Below are positions 16,373-24,493 of a stretch of DNA of 36,510 nt, one piece after another. The stretch covers positions 1 through 36,510 of the forward strand of contig JAFSKV010000026.1 in assembly GCA_017448795.1 (NCBI GenBank), read 5' to 3'. This DNA is from Synergistaceae bacterium. GTDB taxonomy: Bacteria; Synergistota; Synergistia; Synergistales; Aminobacteriaceae. A model generated the notes under the pieces. The model was not told where the DNA came from, did no database searches, and worked only from the letters and a program-made list of their open reading frames with translations. A program made the translations under genes and the position numbers. The stretch's first letter is position 1. Each line of letters opens with the position of its first letter.

Positions 16373-16922
16373 CTCCCATTTCCCGGAGCATTCCCCCAAG
16401 AGTACACAAAGGAAGCCCGACAACATTATAGTAATCCCCCTTTATGCCCTCGATGAGAAGAGAGCCTCTGCCCTGTACAGCATAAGCCCCCGCCTTGTCA
16501 TCACACTCGCCCGTCGCGGCATAAGCGGAAATCTCATAGTCCGACAATTCCCGGAACTTCACCAGCGTGTGAACGTCATCAGACATGACAGCACCCTTGC
16601 GCCTGACAGTAAGACCTGTGATCACTTCATGCTCACGCCCGGACAGCTTATGCAGCATCCCCGCGGCCTCGTCCCTGTCATGGGGCTTGCCGAGAATTTC
16701 ACCGTCAACAACAACGATTGTATCAGCGGCAATGATGAGAGCGTCAGGAAATTCACGCGCCCCCGCTTCAGCCTTAAGCCCGGAAAGCCTCCTGCACATT
16801 TCGCCGGGAGACTCGCCGGGCATCCTAGACTCGTCAGCGTCAGGCCTGTACACCGTGAAATCAAGCCCAAGGCTCTCAAGCAATGACTTCCTGCGCGGAC
16901 TGCCTGAAGCAAGAATTATCAT
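16359..16922 (-). CDS. maf: Maf-type nucleoside triphosphate pyrophosphatase
   Basis: A 187-aa cytoplasmic house-cleaning enzyme that hydrolyses non-canonical or pyrimidine nucleoside triphosphates to monophosphates. It shows the N-terminal 'LASGSPRRKSLLESLG' substrate-binding motif, 'IIAADTIVVVDG', 'LGKPHD' and the C-terminal 'AGAYAVQGRG' plus 'GDYYNVVGLPL' typical of the YhdE (dTTP/UTP-type) branch. Length is normal. Its ATG overlaps the uppP stop by four bases, so it is the last gene of the RNase J-uppP-maf operon. There is no clear terminator after it. Confidence 0.95.
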   Translation of the reverse strand: MIILASGSPRRKSLLESLGLDFTVYRPDADESRMPGESPGEMCRRLSGLKAEAGAREFPDALIIAADTIVVVDGEILGKPHDRDEAAGMLHKLSGREHEVITGLTVRRKGAVMSDDVHTLVKFRELSDYEISAYAATGECDDKAGAYAVQGRGSLLIEGIKGDYYNVVGLPLCTLGGMLREMGVRLL

Positions 16923-17701
16923 GACAGATACACCGCAGCAGCCCCGACAATGAGGCAGTAGACCCCGAACAATGCCCAGTTCCTCGCGTTCACGAGCCTC
17001 CGCATGAAGACCAGCGCGCCGAACCCAAGGACAAACGCGACAGCCGCCGCCATGATGTACCCTTCAGGCATGAACGCGGCTTCCCCTGACTTCAGCCACT
17101 TCAAGCACTCAAGCAATGTAGCACCGAGAACGGCAGGTATAGATATGAGGAACGAGAAGCGGAATGCCTCACTCATCCCCAGCCCCATGAACAAGGCCAT
17201 AGCTATAGACATTCCAGAACGCGAGACACCCGGAAGAACGGCGATGCCCTGAGCTATTCCGACAAATACGGCCGTCTTCAGGAGTGATGAATTTTTCCGC
17301 CCCGATGAAAGCACAGGTATAAGGACGAGGATTATTCCCGTGAAGATTTCCCCTGCTCCTACAAGCGCGAGGCTCTCGGAGAATTTTTCTGCTGTTGGCT
17401 TGAGACCGAGTCCTATTGCCGCCGTGATGAATGACGCGATTATTACTGCCCAGCCGTAAGCCCAGCCTGAACGCCTCTTCCCTGTCCAGCCAGTGAACCA
17501 GTCAGCAAGAATCCTCCATATGTCCCGCCGGAAAAACAGCACGACAGCCAGCAGCGTCGCGAAATGAAGCAGTATGTCAAACGCAAGCATATTCCCGCCG
17601 AAGCCCATGAATATCTGGAACAAAGCAAGATGCCCGGAGCTGCTCACGGGAAGAAACTCACAAAGCCCCTGAACAGCCCCCAATATCAGCGAATGAATCA
17701 T
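16919..17701 (-). CDS. uppP: Undecaprenyl-diphosphatase
   Basis: Integral membrane phosphatase of the BacA family that recycles undecaprenyl pyrophosphate to the monophosphate carrier used for peptidoglycan and O-antigen precursors. The 260-aa protein has the two inverted-repeat active-site motifs: 'CEFLPVSSSGHLAL' near the N-terminus and 'AVLPGVSRSGMSIA' in the second half, with about seven to eight hydrophobic helices. GGAGG precedes the ATG. It sits 11 bp after RNase J and overlaps maf by four bases. Confidence 0.97.
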   Translation of the reverse strand: MIHSLILGAVQGLCEFLPVSSSGHLALFQIFMGFGGNMLAFDILLHFATLLAVVLFFRRDIWRILADWFTGWTGKRRSGWAYGWAVIIASFITAAIGLGLKPTAEKFSESLALVGAGEIFTGIILVLIPVLSSGRKNSSLLKTAVFVGIAQGIAVLPGVSRSGMSIAMALFMGLGMSEAFRFSFLISIPAVLGATLLECLKWLKSGEAAFMPEGYIMAAAVAFVLGFGALVFMRRLVNARNWALFGVYCLIVGAAAVYLS

Positions 17702-17712
17702 CCTTATCCCTC

Positions 17713-19449
17713 CTAGAAAAATTCCTTCTCGAAAATGTTGCCGCTGTCCCTGCTATTCACTGAAACTATAGGCATGACAACAGCAAATGATGAGTTGCGT
17801 TTTCTGAGAACATCACGGACACGGGTCTTTATGGCCTTCCTGAGAGCGTCAGGGTTAGCGCGCCTGCCTGATAATTCCTGCACTGCCTGTTCACTCACAG
17901 CGTAGAGTTCTTTGAAGATGTCCCCGCTGTCCTCAGAGATAAAGACTCCCTGTGTCTCAATAGCAGGAGGGGCAAGGAGATTCCCCTTTTCGTCGACAGC
18001 AACAGCTACAGCTATCACGCCGTCCTCCGAAATTTCGCGGCGTTCCTTGAGGACTTCACTGCGTATGCTTCCTGCGGCCTGACCGTCAATTATCACCGCT
18101 CCCGCCTGAACATGGCCGTGTTTCTTGGGGGGGTTGTTCCTCGTGAAAGTGAGAATTTCGCCGTTGACCATGAGGAATATATTGCGCGGGGAAATCCCGA
18201 CTTCCTGCGCAAGCTGCGAGTGCCTGACCATGTGCTTATACTCGCCGTGAACAGGAACGAAATACTGAGGCCGTGTAAGGTTCAGCATGATCTTGAGCTC
18301 CTCGCTTGACGCGTGGCCGGAAACGTGAATCTGCCTGTCCTTCTCGTAGACCACTTCACAGCCTTGGGCAAACAGACGGTTTATCGTGTTGTTCACGAGC
18401 TTCTCATTGCCGGGAATAACGGACGCTAACAGGAACACTACATCATGCTCGCCGAGATCTATAGACCTGTTTTCGCCGCGGCTCATAGTAACAAGACCTG
18501 AAAACGGCTCCCCCTGGCTTCCTGTCGTGATAATGACAAGCTGGTTGTCTGAATACTTCCAGATCTCCTCGACTTGGATTATCATCTTGCTGTCAATCTT
18601 GAGGTAGCCTGTTTCGCGCGCAAGCTCGGCGTTTCGTATCATGCTCCTGCCGAGAAAGGCTATCTTCCTGTTGAATCTGGCTGACACGTCCGCAACCTGC
18701 TGTATCCTGTGGACGTTGCTGGCAAATGAGGATATTATGATTCGCTTTGTCCTGTAAGTCCTGAAGAGTGTATCAAGAGTCCCGGAGATTATGCGCTCTG
18801 ACGGGGTGAAGCCCTTGCGTTCTGCGTTGGTCGAGTCTGAACACAGAAGCATAACGCCCTTGTCTCCCTCCTCAGCAAATGCCCCGTAATCAGTAACGCG
18901 CCCGTCAACAGGAGTAGAGTCCAGCTTGAAATCTCCCGTGTGAACAATGCGGCCTAAAGGTGTCTCAATGCTCAGTGCCACACAGTCCGGGATTGAGTGG
19001 GCTACAGCTATGAATCTCACGGTGAAAGAACCTATCTTAATGACATCCCCCGCTCTTATCTCGTGCATGTCAGGGCGGAAAGCCGGGAGGTCATCAGCCA
19101 GCTTGTTGCGTATGAGTCCTAGTGTGAGCTGTGTTCCGTATAATGGGACATTAAGGCGCGGCAGGACATAAGGGAGGCCTCCCGTGTGGTCTTCATGGCC
19201 GTGTGTGATGAGAATGGCAAGTATCCTGTCCCTGTTCTGCTCAAGGTAAGATATATCCGGGACTATGTAATCGATTCCTGGAAGCTCGCTGTCCGGGAAC
19301 TTAAGGCCGCTGTCAATCACTATGATCTCGTCGCAGTATTCAATGACGTACATATTCTTGCCGATTTCTCCCAAGCCTCCGAGGGGAATCAGGCTCAGTT
19401 TTTCGGCGGCAGGGTCATTGCGCCGTCTGTATGATGAATTTCTTGACAT
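17713..19449 (-). CDS. rnj: Ribonuclease J
   Basis: A metallo-beta-lactamase/beta-CASP ribonuclease (578 aa) with 5'-3' exo- and endonuclease activity in mRNA decay and rRNA maturation. The N-terminal basic tail (MSRNSSYRRRNDP) precedes 'IPLGGLGEIGKNMYVIEY'. The zinc-binding motif is 'ITHGHEDHTGG', followed by 'VHTGDFKLDSTP', the beta-CASP 'IHVSGHAS' and 'FVPVHGEYKH', and the C-terminal domain. AAGGAAGG precedes the ATG. RNase J, common in Firmicutes and Synergistota, is the first gene of an operon with uppP and maf, with a TATAAT box in the short gap after pbpC. Confidence 0.97.
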   Translation of the reverse strand: MSRNSSYRRRNDPAAEKLSLIPLGGLGEIGKNMYVIEYCDEIIVIDSGLKFPDSELPGIDYIVPDISYLEQNRDRILAILITHGHEDHTGGLPYVLPRLNVPLYGTQLTLGLIRNKLADDLPAFRPDMHEIRAGDVIKIGSFTVRFIAVAHSIPDCVALSIETPLGRIVHTGDFKLDSTPVDGRVTDYGAFAEEGDKGVMLLCSDSTNAERKGFTPSERIISGTLDTLFRTYRTKRIIISSFASNVHRIQQVADVSARFNRKIAFLGRSMIRNAELARETGYLKIDSKMIIQVEEIWKYSDNQLVIITTGSQGEPFSGLVTMSRGENRSIDLGEHDVVFLLASVIPGNEKLVNNTINRLFAQGCEVVYEKDRQIHVSGHASSEELKIMLNLTRPQYFVPVHGEYKHMVRHSQLAQEVGISPRNIFLMVNGEILTFTRNNPPKKHGHVQAGAVIIDGQAAGSIRSEVLKERREISEDGVIAVAVAVDEKGNLLAPPAIETQGVFISEDSGDIFKELYAVSEQAVQELSGRRANPDALRKAIKTRVRDVLRKRNSSFAVVMPIVSVNSRDSGNIFEKEFF

Positions 19450-19497
19450 TAATTGCCTTCCTTTGCGGTAAATTTTGGTGCGGTTGGGTTTGGCAAT

Positions 19498-19503
19498 ATT
19501 ATA
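19498..19503 (-). promoter_or_regulatory. Candidate -10 box for the rnj-uppP-maf operon
   Basis: A perfect TATAAT on the minus strand ends 48 bp before the RNase J ATG, overlapping the last bases before the pbpC stop. No convincing -35 hexamer is at 16-18 bp. Confidence 0.5.
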
Positions 19504-21648
19504 CTAAAATAATTTTTCCTCCTGTTGACTTTTTCCGGGCGTAAACACTTTGACTCTCACAGCGTCAGTCCTTCCCTTGCTGTCAAGAACGCTCACCACA
19601 TGCTCGCCGTCATCGATCCCGTGAAAGAATGTCTGCCCTGCCTCTGACATTCCCGCATATTTCCCGTCAACATACCAGTAGACTATACCCTTTGAGCCTT
19701 CTGACTTGAGCGGTATTTTCCTTGCTGTGTCGAAAGGAGCTGTGAAGTATGATGCTCCGGGTATGGGTGATATTATGCTGAGGCGCGTATTTTTCCCCGC
19801 CCCAAATTCTGCCGGGAGGTTTACGGCGGACTTTATCCCGTGAATTTCGCAGGGTGTGCTTCTTGTCGTGTCTTCAACGTGCCAGTCCATTTTCACGGAA
19901 GGACAGAGGGCAGTAGGCGGCTTTCCTGAGAGGGAACACACTTTCCTGCGTGAGACTGAAGGGGGACGTTCATACCAGCCTGAACGGGGAAGGAGTCTCT
20001 GTATGCTGACAGCAAGGGGTGTACATGCTCTTGCGCCTATAAGCCCCTCCCATGATGAGCCGTCAGTTTTCCCGCACCAGACGCAGACCGTGTATCTTGG
20101 TGTCCATGAACAGGCCCAAGCGTCGCGGAGACCGTAAGACGTTCCTGTTTTCAGGGCGAGGTTAAGCCCCCCGGAAAATTCGCCGTCATATTTCAGCATG
20201 TCGCTCACTATCCAGCATCCGGCATCCGAGGCTAAATGCTCCTCAGTCTGAGGCTCGTCGGAAAGAAGCCTTAATTTCCTGTGTACCCCCATGGACGCGA
20301 GGAAGGTATAGGCTTCAAGCTGCTCAAGAAGCGTAACCTCACAGCCTCCAAGTATGAGGGAGTCGCCGTAATGGCTGGCCGGCTGCGTGAGATGATGGAA
20401 ACCCGCCTGCCTCATGAGCGAGAGCACACGCCCGCTTCCTGCGTTTCTGAGGACTCTGACGGCAGGAGCATTGAGTGATTCATGAAGCGCGGTTCTTGCG
20501 GTGACAGCCCCCCTGTAGGAAAGGTCGAAGTTCCTCGGTGCCCTCCCGGAAAATGCCCCCGGCGTGTCGGCAAGAAGCGTTGAAGGCGTAAGTATGCCCT
20601 GCTCTATGGCGGAAAGGTAGGCAAAAGGTTTCAGCGTGGAGCCCGGAGAACGGGGGGAAAGCCCGCAGTCAACCCATGAGCCGGAATAGCTGAAACGCGC
20701 GTTTCCTGCCCACGCTATGAGGCTTCCTGTTCTGTTGTCCGTTATGCCGGCAGCAAGCGTTACGTCCTGCGGCAGATCCCCGAGAGCCTGGCGGAGTATT
20801 GCCTCAAGTTTCATCTGAACAGGCAGGTCAAGCGTCGTGTCAAATCTCGGCGGATGCTCAGGGTTCTGTGATACAGCAAGCTCCGTGAAGTGCCACGCTG
20901 ATGAAGGAAGGGGGAATTTTCTGCGCGGAAGCTCCTCAAGATATGCCCTTGATGCCGTGTCATGGGTGAAGATACGTTTGCGTTCCATGAGGGATATTAT
21001 CTCGTTCCTGCGTTTCATGGCTGACTTTGGCCTTGTGTCAGGGCGGAAAAGAGACGGCCCCTTGAGCATCCCGATAAGAAGGCAGGCTTCACCCGGCGAA
21101 ATCTGGGCGGCAGTCTTCCCGAAATATATCCTCGACGCCGCTTCAACGCCCCTTATGTTCCCCCCGAACGGCGCAAGGTTCAGGTAGCACTCCAGTATCC
21201 GGGGCTTGCTGAGTTTCCGCTCAAGTTTCAGCGCCATGATGAACTCGCGGATTTTCGTGCTGACACTGCGCTTCCTTCCTTCACGTTCTGAGACTGAGAG
21301 TCGCACTACCTGAGCCGTGATAGTCGACGCTCCGGAGACAACCCGGCCATGGGCAATATCCTGGAAGGCCGCCCGGAGAAGTGAAAGCGCGTCAATCCCT
21401 ACATGCTGGAAAAATCTCCCGTCCTCAGCGGCAACAGCAACAGCAGGGAGCCACTGCCCCATTTCCCCGAGAGGAACGGGTATCTGCCACTCAGAAGAAG
21501 GTGAGAGCCTGACATGAAACAGCCTGCCCCCGTTGTCGTAGAAGGCAGGCGAGCCGTGTATTTCTGTTACTTGTTCGGGACTGATGCCGGGAGAGAAGCA
21601 AAGCGCGGATAATATCAGTATGGCTGTGACAGCGCAGAGCTTCCTCAT
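19504..21648 (-). CDS. pbpC: Penicillin-binding protein 1C
   Basis: A bifunctional class A peptidoglycan synthase (714 aa) anchored by the N-terminal hydrophobic segment (residues about 5-20). The glycosyltransferase domain (about 50-215) shows 'AVAAEDGRFFQHVGID' and 'GASTITAQ'. The transpeptidase domain has the catalytic Ser in 'PGSTLKPF', SxN in 'ESLNAPAV' and the KTG box in 'LALKTGTSYG'. A C-terminal beta-sandwich of the BiPBP_C type ends the protein ('GIDDGEHVVSVLDSKGRT'), which distinguishes PBP1C from PBP1A/1B. Its ATG overlaps the stop of the cotransporter by four bases. Confidence 0.94.
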   Translation of the reverse strand: MRKLCAVTAILILSALCFSPGISPEQVTEIHGSPAFYDNGGRLFHVRLSPSSEWQIPVPLGEMGQWLPAVAVAAEDGRFFQHVGIDALSLLRAAFQDIAHGRVVSGASTITAQVVRLSVSEREGRKRSVSTKIREFIMALKLERKLSKPRILECYLNLAPFGGNIRGVEAASRIYFGKTAAQISPGEACLLIGMLKGPSLFRPDTRPKSAMKRRNEIISLMERKRIFTHDTASRAYLEELPRRKFPLPSSAWHFTELAVSQNPEHPPRFDTTLDLPVQMKLEAILRQALGDLPQDVTLAAGITDNRTGSLIAWAGNARFSYSGSWVDCGLSPRSPGSTLKPFAYLSAIEQGILTPSTLLADTPGAFSGRAPRNFDLSYRGAVTARTALHESLNAPAVRVLRNAGSGRVLSLMRQAGFHHLTQPASHYGDSLILGGCEVTLLEQLEAYTFLASMGVHRKLRLLSDEPQTEEHLASDAGCWIVSDMLKYDGEFSGGLNLALKTGTSYGLRDAWACSWTPRYTVCVWCGKTDGSSWEGLIGARACTPLAVSIQRLLPRSGWYERPPSVSRRKVCSLSGKPPTALCPSVKMDWHVEDTTRSTPCEIHGIKSAVNLPAEFGAGKNTRLSIISPIPGASYFTAPFDTARKIPLKSEGSKGIVYWYVDGKYAGMSEAGQTFFHGIDDGEHVVSVLDSKGRTDAVRVKVFTPGKSQQEEKLF

Positions 21649-23267
21649 GCCTTGCTGTTTATCGCGAGAATGTCCAGCGTGTAGCCTGCTATGTTGTTGC
21701 TGTGGTCGCCGATACGCTCAAGGTTGGACAGCAATGTGATGAAGTTCACGCCCTTTTCCGGGTCGCACTCTCCGCGGTTGAGGCGGTCAATGTGCTTCTT
21801 GCGGTAAGTGCGCTCCTGGCCGTCTATTCTCTTCTCTATGTCGCGGATGACTTCCCAGGCCTGCGCGCTGTCCTCGTGCTGTATAGATGAAAGCGATTTG
21901 TCGAGTGCAAGATTGGTAGTGTCGTACATGTCACGGAACTCCTCGACAGCCTCGTCCGACAAGTAATGATTCATCACGTCAGAACGCTCAATCAGATTCT
22001 CCATCCTGTCGCCTATGCGCTCAAGGTCAAGGCTTGCGTTCACGTAGCATCCCAAGACGGTTGACACTTCATCGCTGACTCCCCTCTGCCATACCTCGGA
22101 GGCATATTCTGAGATTGCCCGCGTGATTGTGTTCACGGCATCTTCGAGGCTGTCGAATTTCTTGCGGCGTTCCTCCATTTTTGCCTCGCTGAAGTCAAAG
22201 AACGTTTCACGTATAAGCACGAACATTCTTTGAACTATGTTGCCCATGTGAAGAAGCTCGTCTTTCACTGCCTCTACTGCGCTGGCTGATGATATGGAGA
22301 TAAGGTTCTTGTCCAGGTACATGACATCTTCGGGTTTGTCCTCGGGGCGTATTGGGATTATCGTTGATATGAGCCTGGCAAGGAGGGACACGAACGGGAA
22401 GAATATTATTGTGTTGAGCACGTTGAAGATTGTGTGAGCGTTTGCGATCTGTCGGCCTATGTCGGGGCTTGAGGCGATTATCACCGTCCTGTAGACGGGG
22501 AGGGCGAGAAGGAATATCACCGTCCCTATGAGGTTGAACAGGACATGCCCCAGGGCGGCCTGCTTTGCCGGTCTTGATGTGTTGAGCGAGGCAACTATAG
22601 CCGTAAGGGTTGTGCCTATGTTGTCGCCGAGAATTATCGGTATCGCCGCGTCAAGCGTTATGAGTCCCTGCGAGGCTACAGCGATTGTGAGGCCGATTGT
22701 TGCCGCCGATGACTGGATGAGAGCCGTCAATATCATGCCTGCAAAAACGCCCGTAACAGGATTGCTGCTGAGGAAAAGAAGAAGGTCTTTGTGCTGCGCG
22801 ATTACGTGCGAGGCCGTTTTCATCGTCTGCATTCCCATGAAGACAAGCCCAAGACCTATAAGCCCGCTGGCAAGATAGGCGAGCTGCTTTTTGCTGAAGA
22901 TCATTGACATGAATACCCCGAAGAAAAGAAGGGGCAGCGCGAGCATGTCAATATTGAACGCGATTAACTGCGCTGTTACTGTCGTGCCTATGTTCGCGCC
23001 CATAATGAGGCCTAATGCCTGCTTCAGCGAAAGAAGGCCGGTGTTCACGAAGCTGACTGTCATGACTGTAGTGCCGGCTGACGACTGGATGAGAACGGTG
23101 ACGATAATTCCAACGATGATGCCGCGCAGGGGGGTCTTAGTGAGTTCGCCCAAGAGCTGACGCAGTTTGTTGCCCGCGAGATTTTGGAGCGATGAGGAGA
23201 GAAGTTTTATGCCGTAGAGAAAAAGGGCAACTCCTCCGGCGATGGTGAAGAAAGTTTTGATGTCCAA
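21645..23267 (-). CDS. Na/Pi cotransporter family protein with PhoU-like tail
   Basis: An inner-membrane transporter with two inverted Na/Pi-cotransporter repeats. The paired motifs 'TVLIQSSAGTTVMTVSFVNTG' and 'TALIQSSAATIGLTIAVASQG' are diagnostic, and each is followed by a glycine motif ('MGANIGTTVTA', 'LGDNIGTTLTA'). The C-terminal third (from about residue 330) is helical and PhoU-like. I choose TTG 23267 (AAGGAGG about 9 bp upstream) over GTG 23297, because the latter would lie before the start of the transcript predicted from the -10 box at 23305-23300. It probably moves phosphate or tunes it for the cell; the substrate is not proven. Co-transcribed with pbpC. Confidence 0.9.
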   Translation of the reverse strand: MDIKTFFTIAGGVALFLYGIKLLSSSLQNLAGNKLRQLLGELTKTPLRGIIVGIIVTVLIQSSAGTTVMTVSFVNTGLLSLKQALGLIMGANIGTTVTAQLIAFNIDMLALPLLFFGVFMSMIFSKKQLAYLASGLIGLGLVFMGMQTMKTASHVIAQHKDLLLFLSSNPVTGVFAGMILTALIQSSAATIGLTIAVASQGLITLDAAIPIILGDNIGTTLTAIVASLNTSRPAKQAALGHVLFNLIGTVIFLLALPVYRTVIIASSPDIGRQIANAHTIFNVLNTIIFFPFVSLLARLISTIIPIRPEDKPEDVMYLDKNLISISSASAVEAVKDELLHMGNIVQRMFVLIRETFFDFSEAKMEERRKKFDSLEDAVNTITRAISEYASEVWQRGVSDEVSTVLGCYVNASLDLERIGDRMENLIERSDVMNHYLSDEAVEEFRDMYDTTNLALDKSLSSIQHEDSAQAWEVIRDIEKRIDGQERTYRKKHIDRLNRGECDPEKGVNFITLLSNLERIGDHSNNIAGYTLDILAINSKA

Positions 23268-23299
23268 GACAGGAAGCCTCCTTAACTTGATTTTCACAG

Positions 23300-23305
23300 A
23301 GTATA
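23300..23305 (-). promoter_or_regulatory. Candidate -10 box for cotransporter-pbpC
   Basis: TATACT on the minus strand, 33 bp before the preferred TTG start at 23267. The -35 is weak. It forms a divergent pair with the prfB promoter. Confidence 0.45.
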
Positions 23306-23341
23306 ACAGAAAAACTCGTGCAGCGGGGAAAAACGCAAGTG

Positions 23342-23350
23342 TGCTATCAT
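23342..23350 (+). promoter_or_regulatory. Candidate extended -10 promoter for prfB operon
   Basis: TGCTATCAT is an extended -10 (TGn plus a 5-of-6 TATCAT) located 38 bp before the prfB ATG. The same TGC-plus-hexamer layout is seen before mnhE (32991-32999). Confidence 0.5.
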
Positions 23351-23388
23351 TATCCGCAAAATCACAATGAAAGGTTCAGCAGTCAATA

Positions 23389-24493
23389 ATGAATCCCAAT
23401 ATTAAGGCGGAAATGGAAGAACTGCATACATTGCTTCACGATATGCAGGACAGCCTTTGACCTTGCGTCTTTGAGTGCGGAATCTCAGGAGCTTACACGC
23501 CGTACTTCTGCCCCTGATTTCTGGAGCGCGCCGGGCCATGAGGAAGCCTTGAAGGAATTGTCCCGTGTGAACTCTGAGCTTGAGAGAATGAGGCGCATAC
23601 AGTCGGAGTATGATGACTTGTCGGCAATAGAAGAGATGCTGAATGAGGCTGACGACGCGGAGCTTGAGGCGGAATTTTCCCGACGGTCATCAGACCTTCG
23701 CCGTGAGCTTGAGCACATGAGCCTTCTTCTTCTCCTGAATGAGCCTTACGACAATTCCAGCGCAATACTGATGGTGCATTCCGGCTCTGGGGGGCTTGAC
23801 TCTCAGGACTGGGCGGGAATGCTCCTCAGAATGTACCTGCGCTACTTTGAGCGTGAGAATTTCCGCGCAGAGGTCATCGAGGCAACGACGGACGACGGGA
23901 GCGGGATAAAGTCAGCAACAGTTATGGTTGAAGGGGAATATGCTTACGGTTTCCTGAAGGCTGAGAGGGGCGTTCACCGCCTCGTGAGAATATCGCCTTT
24001 CGACAGCGCGCACAGGAGGCACACGAGCTTCGCCAGCGTCCTTGTGTCCCCGGAATACAGCGGGGAGGAAGACACGGAGATACGCCCGGAGGATCTTAAG
24101 GTTGACACTTTCCGGGCATCAGGAGCAGGAGGGCAGTACGTCAACAGGACAGACTCAGCCGTCAGAATCACGCATCTGCCGACGGGCATAGTAGTAACGT
24201 GCCAGAATGAACGCTCACAGCACCAGAACAGGGCAACGGCAATGAGGGTGCTGAAATCCCGGCTCTATGACATGGCTAGGGAGCAAAGAGAGGAAGAGCT
24301 TTCGGCAGTCGTGGGCGAGAAGAAGGAAACGACATGGGGGAGCCAGATACGCAGCTACGTCCTTCATCCTTACACGCTGGTGAAAGACCACAGGACGGGC
24401 TGCGAGCGCGGGAATGTGCAGGGTGTTCTTGACGGGGACATAGGCGGCTTCATTATGGAGTACCTGAAGCAGAAAGCGAGGGGCAATGTTTAA
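23389..24493 (+). CDS. prfB: Peptide chain release factor 2, with programmed +1 frameshift
   Basis: Class I release factor recognising UGA and UAA. ATG 23389 opens a 23-codon frame (MNPNIKAEMEELHTLLHDMQ...) ending at an in-frame UGA (23458-23460). Skipping one base at CTT-TGA-C gives GAC CTT GCG and continues to 24493, for a total of 367 aa, matching normal RF2 length. Class and specificity are clear: the 'SPF' tripeptide in 'RISPFDSAH' (RF2 anticodon mimic) and GGQ in 'ASGAGGQYVNR' (peptidyl hydrolysis). Annotating only the downstream frame (TTG 23471) would lose the N-terminus. The stop overlaps the next gene by eight bases. Confidence 0.96.
23455..23461 (+). promoter_or_regulatory. prfB autoregulatory +1 frameshift site
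   Basis: CTTTGAC is the classical RF2 slippery site: P-site Leu codon CTT, then a TGA stop followed by C. AGGA lies four bases upstream, in the position of the internal Shine-Dalgarno-like stimulator. Low RF2 slows UGA decoding and favours frameshifting, giving feedback control. Confidence 0.93.
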
